Positions 35,201 to 44,015 of a stretch of DNA of 64,000 nucleotides are shown here, piece after piece. The stretch is from positions 147,240 through 211,239 of the forward strand of contig NZ_JAOSZE010000013.1 of NCBI RefSeq assembly GCF_025630775.1. The letters are read 5' to 3'. Position numbers and translations under genes: made by a program. Numbering within the stretch: position 1 is the stretch's first letter; each line of letters opens with the position of its first letter. The notes under the pieces were generated by a model, which was not told the DNA's origin, did not search any database, and saw only the letters and a program-made list of their open reading frames with translations. This stretch comes from Actinoplanes sp. KI2 (lineage in GTDB: Bacteria; Actinomycetota; Actinomycetes; Mycobacteriales; Micromonosporaceae).

Positions 35201-38200
35201 TCGTCAAGGTGACCGGCGCGGACGCGCCCGGCGGGCAGTCGCTGGTCTACACGTACGACGCCGACGGGCAGGTGATCAAGCGGACCGACCCGCTCGGGCA
35301 CGTGTCGTCGACCGAGTACGACCGGGCCGGCCGCACCACGGTCACCACCGACCCACTGGGCCGGCGCCGCGAGTATGTCTACGACGCCGACTCCAACCTC
35401 ACCGAGGAGGTCACCGCCCGCATCGTCGAGCTCGGCCGCCCTGACCCGAACCGGCCGGCCCGGACGATCTTCTACGGATACGACAACCTGGGCCGGCGGA
35501 TCAGCAAGCAGCTGGGTGCCGGCGGGGTCTCCTACACCTACGGCTACGACGCGAAGAACCGCCTGGTCAGCTCCGCCGACCCGGCGGGCGTGCAGTCGTT
35601 GGTCTACGACGACACCGACCGGCTGACGTCGGCGACCCGGGGCGACGAGACCTTCACGTACGACTACGACACCGAGGACCGGGTGACCGGGCGTACCTAC
35701 CCGGACGGCACCCACATCGGCGCCACGTACGACGACGGCAACCGGATCAAGTCGCTCACCGCGTCTCGCGGTGGCACCGGCGCCGAGTATCAGTTCTCGT
35801 ACGACGTCGCCGACAACCTGACCGGCATCACCTACCCGGAGTCCACCGGCATCTCCGAGCATCGCGAGTACGACCGGGCCGGGCGGATGACCCGGATCGC
35901 CGCCACCAAGGGCGACACCACGCTGTCCGCCTTCGACCTGACCCTCGACAAGGTCGGCAACCCGACCCGGATCGTGCAGGCCACCGGCGAGCCGGGCCGG
36001 CCGACGGTCACCAAGGCGACCGCGTACACCTACGACGCCGCGAACCGGCTGACCGCCGAGTGCTTCGGCGCGCAGTCCTGCTCGGGCTCGGTCGCCGAGC
36101 GGACCGATTACACGTACGACCTGGTCGGCAACCGCACGGCGATGACCCGGAAGGCGCCGGGCGCGAACACCACGACCAGCTACGCGTACGACGCGGCGGA
36201 CCAGCTCACCAGCGAGAGCGTCACGGGCAGCCGCACCAGCACCCGCGCCTTCGCGTACGACCTGGAGGGCAACCAGACGCAGGCTGGCACGGACCGGTTC
36301 ACGTACGCCCTCGACCACACGATGACGTCCGCCACGACCAGCGGCCGCACCACCACGTACGCGTACGACGCGGCCGGCAACCGAATCTCCGCGGTGTCCG
36401 GAGCTCAGACCCAGAAGTGGAGCTGGGACGTCAACGGCGATCGGCCGATGCTCGCGCAGGAACGGCAGACCGACGGCTCCGGCACGGTCGGGCGGGACTA
36501 TCTGTACGACCCGGCCGGCCAGCCGCTGGCGCTGCTCGTACCCTCGGCCGACACGCTCGGCGCGCACTCGTACCTGCGGGACTGGCTCGGCGGCGTCGCC
36601 GGCGTCGTCTCACCCGCGGGCGCTCCGGAGTGGAGCTACGACTACGACGCGTTCGGCGTCAGCCGGGGCGCCACCAAGGCGGCCGACGACGCGCCGGCCA
36701 ACCCGCTGCAGTTCGCCGGCACCTATCAGGACGTCAGCCAGGGTGACCGGTACGCGATGGGTGCCCGCAGCTACGAACCGTCGACCGGCAGGTTCGCCTC
36801 GGCCGACCCGGTCGCCCAGCCCGCCACGGATCAGGCGGTGTCGACGTACTCGTACACCAACGCCCGCCCGACCGTGCTGACCGACCCGGCCGGTACCGAT
36901 CCGGACGACGGCAAGACCGGCATGACCGACGCCTACGTCGCCTACTACTCGGGCTGCGCGAACAACCCGGCCGCCTGCGGCGCGATGACCGACGCGAACA
37001 CCCCGTCCGGCAACGACGAGCAGCAGACCGAGAACCCGGAGTGGCTCAACTCGAAGAAGATCGTGGACGAGGCCGACGGCTTCGTCAAACAGATCGGCGA
37101 CGAGATCGTCAATCTGATCCTCGACCTGGTCGGCTTCAACGACGCCAAGGCCTGCATCACCGAGGGCGACATCGTCGCCTGCATCTCTACGGCATTGCAG
37201 GCGGTGCCGTGGGGCAAGCTGTTCAAGGCCGCGAAGGTCGCGATCAAGGCGATCGGAGTGGGCCGGCGGCTGATCGACGCGTACGAACGGCTGAAGTCGG
37301 CGAAGAACGCGCTGTCCGCCATCCCACGATGGATCAAGAAGGCGACCCGCACCGCGGACGAGGCGGCGAACGACAAGAAGTATGCCGACGAGGCGGCCAA
37401 GGCGGCCAAGGGCGCGAAGGACGCCGGCGGCAAGGCGAAAGCCACCTCGCAGAAGGCCGCGGACAACGCCAAACGCGCGGAGAAGAAGGAGTCCACGACC
37501 GGGGAGAGTTGCAAAGTCGCCCAGGGCAACGCGGCCCGGCTGGCGTCCAACTCGTTCGCGGCCGGCACCGCGGTGCTGCTCGCCGACGGCAGCACCAGGC
37601 CGATCGAGAAGCTGCAGCCCGGCGACACCGTCAAGGCCACCGACCCGTCAACCGGCCAGACGGAGCCGGAGCAGGTGACCGCCACCGTGGTCGGCCACGG
37701 CGACAAGGACCTGGTCGACCTCACCCTGGCCGGTGCCGGGGCCGGGGGCGGCGGCCCGCCGTCGGTCGTCACCGCCACCGCCGGCCACAACTTCTACAGC
37801 CTCGGCCGCCACGACTGGGTGCGGGCCGCCGACCTCAAGCCCGGCGAAACTCTCCGCGACGCCGACGGCAACCCGGTCACGGTCGCCCGGCGGGTGGAAC
37901 GTGCCGCCACCACGACCGTCTACAACCTCACCGTCAACGACCTCCACACGTACTACGTGGTGGCCGGCGCCACGCCGGTGCTGGTCCACAACGTCAACCG
38001 GCCGGACCAATGCGCGCTGCTGTTCCCGGGTCCGAACGCGAAGAACGGCGTTCCGGTGAGTGAGTTCGGACAGATGAACAACGCCGAGCGGGCCGCAACC
38101 CAGGCGGAAGGAGCCGCCAACGGATGCCATTCGTGCGGGGCCTCCACCCCCGGTCGCGCTTCGGGTCTCTGGACCCCCGACCACCAGCCGATCACGTCCT

Positions 38201-38400
38201 TGGTCCCCGACGGCACACCACAACTGCTCTTCCCGCACTGCGCTCTCTGCCAGGCCAGGCAGGGTAACCTCGCGATGAAGCTCCTGGGCGGCAAGAACCC
38301 GTCGGGCTGGCGTCCCAACGCATTCGGGCTCATCGTGCCGAAACCCCTCGCCAACTCCGGTTGGGTCACGACGGCGAGCGGCTTGCTCATACCTGGGTGA
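32227..38400 (+). CDS. RHS-repeat polymorphic toxin with Hint and C-terminal HNH-like nuclease
   Basis: 2057 aa from GTG 32227 (GGGGGGA 7 nt upstream): Sec signal peptide (about 1-33), a DUF6531-like region near 270 (NTGTGAYLRVERDFAMPSYG), about 1200 residues of YD/RHS repeats (YDxxGRLxxxxD), and an RHS core box near 1500-1560 ending in GARSYEPSTGRF. A pretoxin Hint domain (about 1774-1922) runs from NSFAAGTAVLLADGS to TVNDLHTYYVVAGATPVLVHN. The tip (about 1923-2057) has CHSCG, WTPDHQP and HCALCQARQG: two CxxC pairs around a DH, which suggests a zinc HNH/His-Me-finger nuclease. The usual Hint Cys before NSF is Ser here. The immunity gene follows at 38415. Confidence 0.88.
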   Translation: MRLPSRFRLLCHVVVATLIAALLVATPLSPAAAAVPVAAPGAGPVHSPLPPTAAPHHGLPAGKAAPPVPPGVEAAGPARVPTPAEKAKRKAMAAAASRVAAAQDTPLPGRPIARPGFLLGDTSLVVYWDAEVDEGNPDSWGRWFATVADMESGAEQRSAVLGQKDLNRCSSPALLCRSFGAADGWVLDPARTYTVTVTEVAPDGTELTSAASAPAHPRKTDDVPAVPAGQVAGCGCATVLGPTVVAQALRGATVNTGTGAYLRVERDFAMPSYGMPFDHARYYSSANTATGMFGPGWSSSYDIRVIAADNGAVRVRAEDGSEAVYTATAEGSYDSPAGIRAKLSKVDGGWQLVPPDRRVLRFDAAGKLLSIKNARGLGVTLGYATGGLLSTITDASGRVVRFESRADLRLITKITLPDGRSTQFDYQDGRLLKTQDSRGYVTSYAYDPAGRLADITDARGQKLIRNTYDPNGRVTAQLDPEGARTTFAWDADTHVARTTDPDGVAVVDSYKNNVLLSSQNANNDAVVHRYTGRLNKSLVVDPKGNQEETRFDEQGNPVSRTAPEPFSFTTVNTYDDRSNLTTYQDGRGNTWKYEYNEYNEMVAQRDPKQNTGYRYAYDAKGQLVSRTDPRGKVTRYEYDANGDRTAEISPTGRRTEMTYDATGRLASVVDPRGTVAGANRDAYRTRYVYDQQNHVTEVWQPGKAQPTRTVYDELGNVTVATDPLSNSSRYTYDKASRRIEVKDPIGNVTTTRYTPGGRSASMTDGEGNTTSWTYDGNGRVATETSPRGNADPAHKDLFTAVFHYDYNGNLIRADRPYGSGGQRVEVDTAFDALDRPTGQQDQFKKGTSVNYDNNGNVVEMTNERGEKLTSTFDEANRRTGSEGPGAGAAGIEYDDAGNPIRQTTPTGGVITTGYDDDGRVAAVTEPRGNVAGADPADYTTRYAYDQAGNPASVTDPLGNVTKVTYDALDRPTAQTDANGNTTKLAYDDADRLVKVTGADAPGGQSLVYTYDADGQVIKRTDPLGHVSSTEYDRAGRTTVTTDPLGRRREYVYDADSNLTEEVTARIVELGRPDPNRPARTIFYGYDNLGRRISKQLGAGGVSYTYGYDAKNRLVSSADPAGVQSLVYDDTDRLTSATRGDETFTYDYDTEDRVTGRTYPDGTHIGATYDDGNRIKSLTASRGGTGAEYQFSYDVADNLTGITYPESTGISEHREYDRAGRMTRIAATKGDTTLSAFDLTLDKVGNPTRIVQATGEPGRPTVTKATAYTYDAANRLTAECFGAQSCSGSVAERTDYTYDLVGNRTAMTRKAPGANTTTSYAYDAADQLTSESVTGSRTSTRAFAYDLEGNQTQAGTDRFTYALDHTMTSATTSGRTTTYAYDAAGNRISAVSGAQTQKWSWDVNGDRPMLAQERQTDGSGTVGRDYLYDPAGQPLALLVPSADTLGAHSYLRDWLGGVAGVVSPAGAPEWSYDYDAFGVSRGATKAADDAPANPLQFAGTYQDVSQGDRYAMGARSYEPSTGRFASADPVAQPATDQAVSTYSYTNARPTVLTDPAGTDPDDGKTGMTDAYVAYYSGCANNPAACGAMTDANTPSGNDEQQTENPEWLNSKKIVDEADGFVKQIGDEIVNLILDLVGFNDAKACITEGDIVACISTALQAVPWGKLFKAAKVAIKAIGVGRRLIDAYERLKSAKNALSAIPRWIKKATRTADEAANDKKYADEAAKAAKGAKDAGGKAKATSQKAADNAKRAEKKESTTGESCKVAQGNAARLASNSFAAGTAVLLADGSTRPIEKLQPGDTVKATDPSTGQTEPEQVTATVVGHGDKDLVDLTLAGAGAGGGGPPSVVTATAGHNFYSLGRHDWVRAADLKPGETLRDADGNPVTVARRVERAATTTVYNLTVNDLHTYYVVAGATPVLVHNVNRPDQCALLFPGPNAKNGVPVSEFGQMNNAERAATQAEGAANGCHSCGASTPGRASGLWTPDHQPITSLVPDGTPQLLFPHCALCQARQGNLAMKLLGGKNPSGWRPNAFGLIVPKPLANSGWVTTASGLLIPG

Positions 38401-38414
38401 CCCTGGAGGTCGAG

Positions 38415-38930
38415 ATGAGATGGATCAAGTCGCTGGGCGGGCCGTTGATCCTGCTTCCCCGCGACGCCGTACGGCGCTGGACCGGCGCCTATGGTCCCGG
38501 CGGGGAGGAGGACTGGGATGAGGATGACACCGAGTATTGGCGCATCTCCGAGGAGGTCACCGACTTCGCCGAAGCGGTGGACGTAGCCGGGGCGAGCGCC
38601 CTCGTCCTTGCCAACGGGAGCTCACCGACCACGTTCGTCGAGGGAGAACGGCTCTTCGTGCAGCAGTTGGCGAAGGGCTCGGAGCCGGATGTGGTGGGGG
38701 CCGTCCTCCGGCTCCTTCCATCGATCGCCTGGCAGCATGCGACCGAATGGGTTTGTGAAGGGCCGAGCCTCCTGTTCGACTCCGCGAGGTTCGGTCCGGA
38801 GGTCGGGCCGGGTGACGGTTTGGCGGTCGATCTCACCCCCGGACGATACGAGCTGAGGTCCGCCTACCGGCAGCCCGATGCCACGGCCGATGTTTTCGTC
38901 GCCGTGACGATGGCGGTGCCTCTTTCGTAG
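38415..38930 (+). CDS. Imm21-family immunity protein
   Basis: 171 aa. WIKSLGGPLILLPRDAVRRWTG is the Imm21 start pattern, followed by a small acidic alpha/beta protein. ATG 38415 with GGAGG, 14 nt after the toxin stop. By position and family it should neutralise the RHS nuclease tip in the cytosol. Confidence 0.82.
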   Translation: MRWIKSLGGPLILLPRDAVRRWTGAYGPGGEEDWDEDDTEYWRISEEVTDFAEAVDVAGASALVLANGSSPTTFVEGERLFVQQLAKGSEPDVVGAVLRLLPSIAWQHATEWVCEGPSLLFDSARFGPEVGPGDGLAVDLTPGRYELRSAYRQPDATADVFVAVTMAVPLS

Positions 38931-39094
38931 GCAGTACGACGCCATCGTGGACACGGTGTGGCCACCACGAGACCATGGCCGTACGGGGAACGACTGGATG
39001 TTCCGCCGGGCGATCACGACCACGAAGCGCGCCGGTCGGGCTCGAGCGTCACGGTCAGCGGCGTCCCTGACAGCCCCGGATCCGAAGAGGGAAC

Positions 39095-40276
39095 ATGGCA
39101 CGAAGCCCCCGTATGGCCAAGTTGGTCGACGATGGCTCGGCGCAGTCCATCGCCGCCTTCTGGAACGAGATCCTCGTTGCCGGCGCTCCGCTGATCGAGC
39201 CGTACAATGACGCCTCAGTGCTGGTTACCTTTCTCTGGCGGGGAGAGGCACCGAGGACTCGCGTCTGGTTCGGCGTCAACGCGGAACTCACCCGCCTGCC
39301 CGGCAGCGACGTCTGGTACGACACGCAGATCCTGCCCGCAGACCTGATCACGATCTACGGCATGCTGCACGGTGAGATCCAGGGATTGCCCAGCGAAGCC
39401 GTGGTGAGCGGACCCGCGCACCTGGATCCGCTCAACCCGCACCGGGTGTTTTTTCCCGGCGATCCGGGCGACCCGAGTGACCGGGACAACTGGGCGTCGC
39501 TGCTCAAGCTGCCGAACGCGCCGACGGATCAATGGACCGTCAGGCGGCCCGGCGTCACCCCGGGTAGCCTGCTGCGCACCAGCATTTTTGGCAAGGCCCT
39601 GGGTGGCGAACGGACGGTCACCGTCTACCGGCCGCCGGGCGCGCCGCCCGGTGCGCTGCCCGCACTCGTGGTCTTTGACGGCTATCTGGCGCAGACAATG
39701 CTGGACATCCCGACGACCCTCGACAATCTGATCGCGGCCGGCCGGATCCCGGCGATGGCCGCCCTGTTCGTCCACACCCGTGACGACCGTCGCGAGCAAG
39801 ATTTGGTCCCGACGCCGCCCATCGACCATTTCATCACGGGTGAGCTGCTGCCCTGGGCCCACGACGAGCTGAGCGTCGGCGGAGACGGTATCCGCAACCT
39901 GATCGCCGGCGTGTCCCGTGGCGGGCTGACAGCCACCTATCTCGGTCTGCGGCGACCAGATCTGTTCAGCGGCGTCGTCGCGCATTCGGGCAGCTTCTGG
40001 TGGCCGTCACCGGCCGAGGGGCGACCCGGCCGCCTGATTGATGAGGTGCCCGCGGCGGGGGCGAACAAGGTCCGGTTTTACCTCGATGTCGGCAACCGTG
40101 AGACGATGCCAGGACCCGGCGGCGCGTCGGCTCAACTGGACGTCAACCGCAAGATGCGTGACGTCCTTCGCGCGAACGGTCACCAGGTCACATACGCCGA
40201 GTACTGTGGCGGCCACGACTACGTCAACTGGCGCAGAACGTTCGCCGACGGCCTGCTGGCCGTATGCGGGCTGTAG
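39095..40276 (+). CDS. Enterochelin-esterase-like alpha/beta hydrolase
   Basis: 393 aa. The N-terminal Fes-like domain (about 1-150, LVTFLWRGEAPRTRVWFG) is followed by an alpha/beta-hydrolase domain with the nucleophile elbow AGVSRGGLTATYLGL (Ser near 276) and a C-terminal GGHDYVNWR carrying the catalytic His. This is the Fes/IroD-type arrangement that cleaves trilactone siderophores, but no siderophore genes are nearby, so another ester is possible. No signal peptide; GAGG upstream of ATG 39095. Confidence 0.85.
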   Translation: MARSPRMAKLVDDGSAQSIAAFWNEILVAGAPLIEPYNDASVLVTFLWRGEAPRTRVWFGVNAELTRLPGSDVWYDTQILPADLITIYGMLHGEIQGLPSEAVVSGPAHLDPLNPHRVFFPGDPGDPSDRDNWASLLKLPNAPTDQWTVRRPGVTPGSLLRTSIFGKALGGERTVTVYRPPGAPPGALPALVVFDGYLAQTMLDIPTTLDNLIAAGRIPAMAALFVHTRDDRREQDLVPTPPIDHFITGELLPWAHDELSVGGDGIRNLIAGVSRGGLTATYLGLRRPDLFSGVVAHSGSFWWPSPAEGRPGRLIDEVPAAGANKVRFYLDVGNRETMPGPGGASAQLDVNRKMRDVLRANGHQVTYAEYCGGHDYVNWRRTFADGLLAVCGL

Positions 40277-40524
40277 ACGCCAAGAGCAGACCGGCTCGCC
40301 GCACTCGGTGGCCGAAGCCTCGACGACCTGGGCCAAGCCCTCGCCGAACACCTTCCCGCATCGACACCAAACCCGCCTGCCGGTTCGGTCCGTCAACACC
40401 GAGCTAGCACTGCAGCTGCATGTGGTTCCTGCTCTTATCCGCAGGCGTCTGACCGTTCGTCGCCAGACAGATCGACTAGCCCTATAGTGAGCGCCGCACC
40501 GTCCTTCGGCATGGGGAAGTCTCA

Positions 40525-41964
40525 ATGGGTAAGGCACGCTCGGCCGCGGCCGCCGCACTCGTCGCAACGTTGATCGCCGCGGGCGGCTCGCCCGCCTACG
40601 CCGATGACCCGGCTCCCCTGGCGGTCACCTCGACCGGCCTCAGCGAGGGTCAGGTCGTGGGGCCCTCGCTGCTTTTCCACCCCGTCTGGTCGGAGGGCGC
40701 CAACGTCACCAAGGTCGAGGTGTACGCCGACGGCGTGCTCAGCTACACGGCGCTCAACTGGACGGCGGGGCTGTGCCTGCGACTGTCCGGCAAGCAGGAC
40801 GGCACCGAAGAGCTGATCACGATCCGCGCCTACGACTCGACGGGCGCGTGGGCCGAGGCGAGTACGCACGTCGTCGTCGACCAGACGCCGCCGACCGCGA
40901 CGATCTCCCCCGTCGGCGGCAGCCTGGTGCAGGTCGGCGGCGTACTCACGGTGAACGCTACCGACGTGTCGGACGATCTCGCCGAGATGTCGCTGTACGG
41001 CAACAACGGCGTGACCGTCGCGTCCGTGACCTCGGCGCCGTGGACGATCACCTATGACACCGTCGGCGGCCCCCAGCGCGTCTACGTCCACGTCACCGAC
41101 CGGGCCGGCAACACGCGCGAATATGCCGGCTACCAGATCGACAACCAGCCGCCCACGATCGGAGATCCGACCGGATTCCGCGGCCGGGTGGGCCGCGTGT
41201 CGGGCGCCACTCACCTGGACATTCCGCTCTCCGGCGGCGCCAACCACATTGAGGTACGGGTCGACGGCACGCTCACCGAGTCGTGGGACGGCGGCCACTC
41301 GCCCACGTCCTACGGGACCACCAACGGCGCAGACATCGACTACAACTTCGGCACGACCCCGCGGACGGCGACCGTGGACGTGCTGGTGCGCGACGTAGCC
41401 GGCAACACGGCCACCAAATCGTTCGCCCTGATCGTCGACCCGACCGGGCCGACCATCACCTCGCTCACCCCGGCGAACGGCGCGCTCGTGCGCGGCTCCA
41501 CGATCTACTTCACGATCCACGCGACCGACCCCGACGGCGTGGCATACCCGGAAGTCAACGGTTGCTACTGCCCTTCCGGCCCGGACAGGCTCTTCGTCGC
41601 CGCCGGCGCCGACGGCAGCAAGACGCTGGTCTTCCGCGTCTACGACAACCTCTTCAACTTCACCACCGCCACGCGGACCGTCATCGTCGACAACACCCGG
41701 CCCACCCTGACGATCACCTCGGCGCCCAAGAACGGCGCCCACGTCAAAGGCACCGTCAAAATCAACGCGGCGGCCGCCGACCGCAACGGCGTCGCCCGCG
41801 TCGAGTTGCTGATCAACGGCAAGGTCGTCGCCCAGGACGTCACCGCCGGCTACAGCTTCGCCGTCAACACCACGAAATACGGCAAGACGTTCAACGTCCA
41901 GCTACGCGCCTACGACCGCGCCGGCAACGTCACCACCACCAGCACCCGCACCTGGCACCGCTGA
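40525..41964 (+). CDS. Secreted protein with tandem Ig-like (bacterial Ig/Big-type) domains
   Basis: 479 aa: signal peptide (about 1-26, cleavage after AYA), then four to five Ig-like beta-sandwich units marked by VDQTPPTATISP, IDNQPPTIGDP, VDPTGPTITSLTP and VDNTRPTLTITS, each closing with a DRAGNxxT strand. No catalytic or anchoring domain. GGGGAAG precedes ATG 40525. The preceding 249 nt contain no gene; a TATAGT at 40484-40489 could be a -10 element. It ends in HR, with no sorting signal. Confidence 0.85.
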   Translation: MGKARSAAAAALVATLIAAGGSPAYADDPAPLAVTSTGLSEGQVVGPSLLFHPVWSEGANVTKVEVYADGVLSYTALNWTAGLCLRLSGKQDGTEELITIRAYDSTGAWAEASTHVVVDQTPPTATISPVGGSLVQVGGVLTVNATDVSDDLAEMSLYGNNGVTVASVTSAPWTITYDTVGGPQRVYVHVTDRAGNTREYAGYQIDNQPPTIGDPTGFRGRVGRVSGATHLDIPLSGGANHIEVRVDGTLTESWDGGHSPTSYGTTNGADIDYNFGTTPRTATVDVLVRDVAGNTATKSFALIVDPTGPTITSLTPANGALVRGSTIYFTIHATDPDGVAYPEVNGCYCPSGPDRLFVAAGADGSKTLVFRVYDNLFNFTTATRTVIVDNTRPTLTITSAPKNGAHVKGTVKINAAAADRNGVARVELLINGKVVAQDVTAGYSFAVNTTKYGKTFNVQLRAYDRAGNVTTTSTRTWHR

Positions 41965-42071
41965 CCCTGCCCCGAGGGCTCGCCAGCGAGCCATCCTGCG
42001 GATTCTCGCCGTGCTGGGCACAGCGGCTATGGGACGGTCGGCGCGTGCAATCTGTCCGTGGCCGGTGCTGG

Positions 42072-43085
42072 CTATCGGATTGGGAGTGAGCGCGGTAGCC
42101 CGAACCACGGCAGCACGCTGTTGTCGAAGCGGGTCATGGCGCGGACCCGGTTGCCGGCAAGGGTGAGCACGTAGAAGCCGGTCGCGTGGCGGATGCCGAC
42201 CGGGACGCGCAGGTAGGCCCCGAACGCGGGCTGGCCGTTGGCTCGGGTCGGGACGAGGTCGAACCTGCGGCCGGCGCTGAGCTGACGGGCCCAGTAGCGG
42301 GCTACGAGGTCACGACCCTCGTATCCGAATGGCTCCGGCGGCATCGCGATGAAGACGTCGTCGGTCAGCAGGGCCACCAGCGCGTCGAGGTCGGCCGACT
42401 GCCACGCGCGGGCGAACTTGGCCACGATCGCGTCCTCGGCGGATGAGCCTGCGGCCGGCGGCAGTTGGTGGCCGGCGGCCGGCTGCTGCCGACGTCGGAG
42501 GCCGGCGCGGGCTCGTTTGAGGGCACTGTTAACCGATTGGACGGTCACCTCCAGCATGCCGGCCACCTCGCTGGCGTGGAATCCGAGGACGTCGCGCAAG
42601 ATGAGGACAGCCAGCTGGCGCGGCGGCAGCAGTTGCAGGGCGGTCACGAAGGCCAGCGAAATGGCTTCGGTCTGCTCGTAGCGGGCCTCCGGCCCGGCCA
42701 GACGGCCGGCGGCGTGGTCGAGCAGGGCGTCAGGAAACGGCTGCAGCCAGGCGGGCTCGTCGCGCGGAGTCGGCACAAGCGGATCGAACTTAGACAGATC
42801 CCACTCCGTGGCCGGGCGCCGGCTCGCCGCGCGGCGCACGTTGAGGCACCGGTTGGTGGCGATCTTGTACAGCCAGGTGCGCAGCGAGGCGCGTTCCTCG
42901 GTGAACCCGCCGATGCCTTGCCAGGCGGCCAGCATCGTTTCCTGGACGGCGTCCTCGGCGTCGGCGAAGGATCCGAGCATCCGGTAGCAGTGCACCTGCA
43001 ACTCCCGCCGGTGGGACTCGGCCAGTTCCCGGAACGCCTCTCCATCCCCGGCCCGCGCCCGTGAGAGCAGATCGGCTGTCACCAT
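42072..43085 (-). CDS. ECF sigma factor with C-terminal SnoaL-like domain
   Basis: 337 aa: sigma region 2 (about 10-75, FRELAESHRRELQVHCYRMLG followed by DAEDAVQETMLAAWQG), region 4 (about 135-190, LPPRQLAVLILRDVLGFHAS), and a SnoaL-like cone domain (about 215-325, FARAWQSADLDALVALLTDDV). This matches ECF41/ECF56-type factors, in which the C-terminal domain replaces an anti-sigma factor. AAGGAAGGAG before ATG 43085. No carboxymuconolactone decarboxylase partner is visible nearby. Confidence 0.9.
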   Translation of the reverse strand: MVTADLLSRARAGDGEAFRELAESHRRELQVHCYRMLGSFADAEDAVQETMLAAWQGIGGFTEERASLRTWLYKIATNRCLNVRRAASRRPATEWDLSKFDPLVPTPRDEPAWLQPFPDALLDHAAGRLAGPEARYEQTEAISLAFVTALQLLPPRQLAVLILRDVLGFHASEVAGMLEVTVQSVNSALKRARAGLRRRQQPAAGHQLPPAAGSSAEDAIVAKFARAWQSADLDALVALLTDDVFIAMPPEPFGYEGRDLVARYWARQLSAGRRFDLVPTRANGQPAFGAYLRVPVGIRHATGFYVLTLAGNRVRAMTRFDNSVLPWFGLPRSLPIR

Positions 43086-44015
43086 CCTGCGCTCCTTCCT
43101 TCCGCACCACGTCGCATCTCCGCCCGGTATATACACCGCCCGGGGCGCGAACTGGGCGGCTCGCGGGCGCCCAGTTTCCCGGTGCCGCGGTGTATGCACT
43201 ACCGACCGCAAGCCAACGAGGGGAGTGCGGATCCATGAATAGCATCGCCGCCCCGCCACGGCAGGGCCTGCTCTGGCTCGTCCAAACCATCGTCCGCTCC
43301 GGCGCGACGTTCCCGAGGCGGACCGGGCGGCACGACCCAGAAATAGCGACGAAGAAGGCCAGACAGGTTCAGCGCGCCGTGCTTGGCGGCCCACTACCGC
43401 CCCGGCCTGCACGGGAGATCGCACTGCGGTGTCGACGATACGAGGACCAACGACTTACCGGACACTTGCTGTAAGGCAGGTATCTCGTCCGTAAGGCAGT
43501 CAAGGCGCCAGGTGCCCGGCCTATACGCCCGAGCTCAACCCGGTAGAGAAGGTGGGGTCGACGATGAGGGCAGCCTCGCCAACCTCGCCGTCCGCACCGC
43601 CACCGGCCTCGCTGCTGTGGTGAAGAACCGCCTCAAACGCATGCAATACCGCACTCGTCTGATCGACGGCTACCTCACCGGAACAGGCCTATCTCCACCA
43701 GTCCCGGGACTGTAAGAAGAAGTTCGGTGTAACTCCTGATCGGCGACGACGACGGCCATGACAAAACGGGGCTGCGATTCGCCCGAGTGCGATCCCGCCG
43801 ATCGCGGCAAGCAGGATCGGTAGCCATCGCCAGCCCGGCCCGGCGATCACCGCGGTGAGACGGGCCCCCGCCTGACCGGTGCCAGCGAGACCACACCCGC
43901 TACAAGCCGAGCGGGACGCGGTCATGCGCTACGCACTTCTCCTAATGTCGCCGGTCCTGCCGCGCGTCACATCCTGGCCATCAGGCCACGACCGACGCGG
44001 CCGGGAGGGAAAGAC
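43086..44015. other. Gene-poor stretch around the IS630 relic
   Basis: Apart from the IS630 relic at 43500-43714, two doubtful ORFs lie here. A plus-strand 79-aa frame from ATG 43235 has a good GAGGGGAG but no recognisable protein. A minus-strand 78-aa frame from GTG 43925 (one hydrophobic segment, WLPILLAAIGGIALGRIAAPF) overlaps the relic. Neither is supported enough to call. The 5' part contains the promoter region of the SnoaL-type sigma factor. Confidence 0.5.
43500..43714 (+). pseudogene. IS630-family transposase, C-terminal relic
   Basis: One frame reads AYTPELNPVEKVGSTMR near 43520-43575 (the DDE glutamate block with Trp changed to Gly); after a frameshift another frame reads GSLANLAVRTATGLAAVVKN followed by RLKRMQYRTRLIDGYLTGTG, the transposase C-terminus. 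No N-terminus is present. Confidence 0.75.

Noticed and set aside
32164..36567. 1467-aa minus-strand open frame opposite the RHS gene
   Set aside because: Mirror of the YD repeats; no recognisable protein and no start signal.
39095..40276. Fes-like esterase as part of a siderophore cluster
   Set aside because: No siderophore biosynthesis or uptake gene is present in the window.
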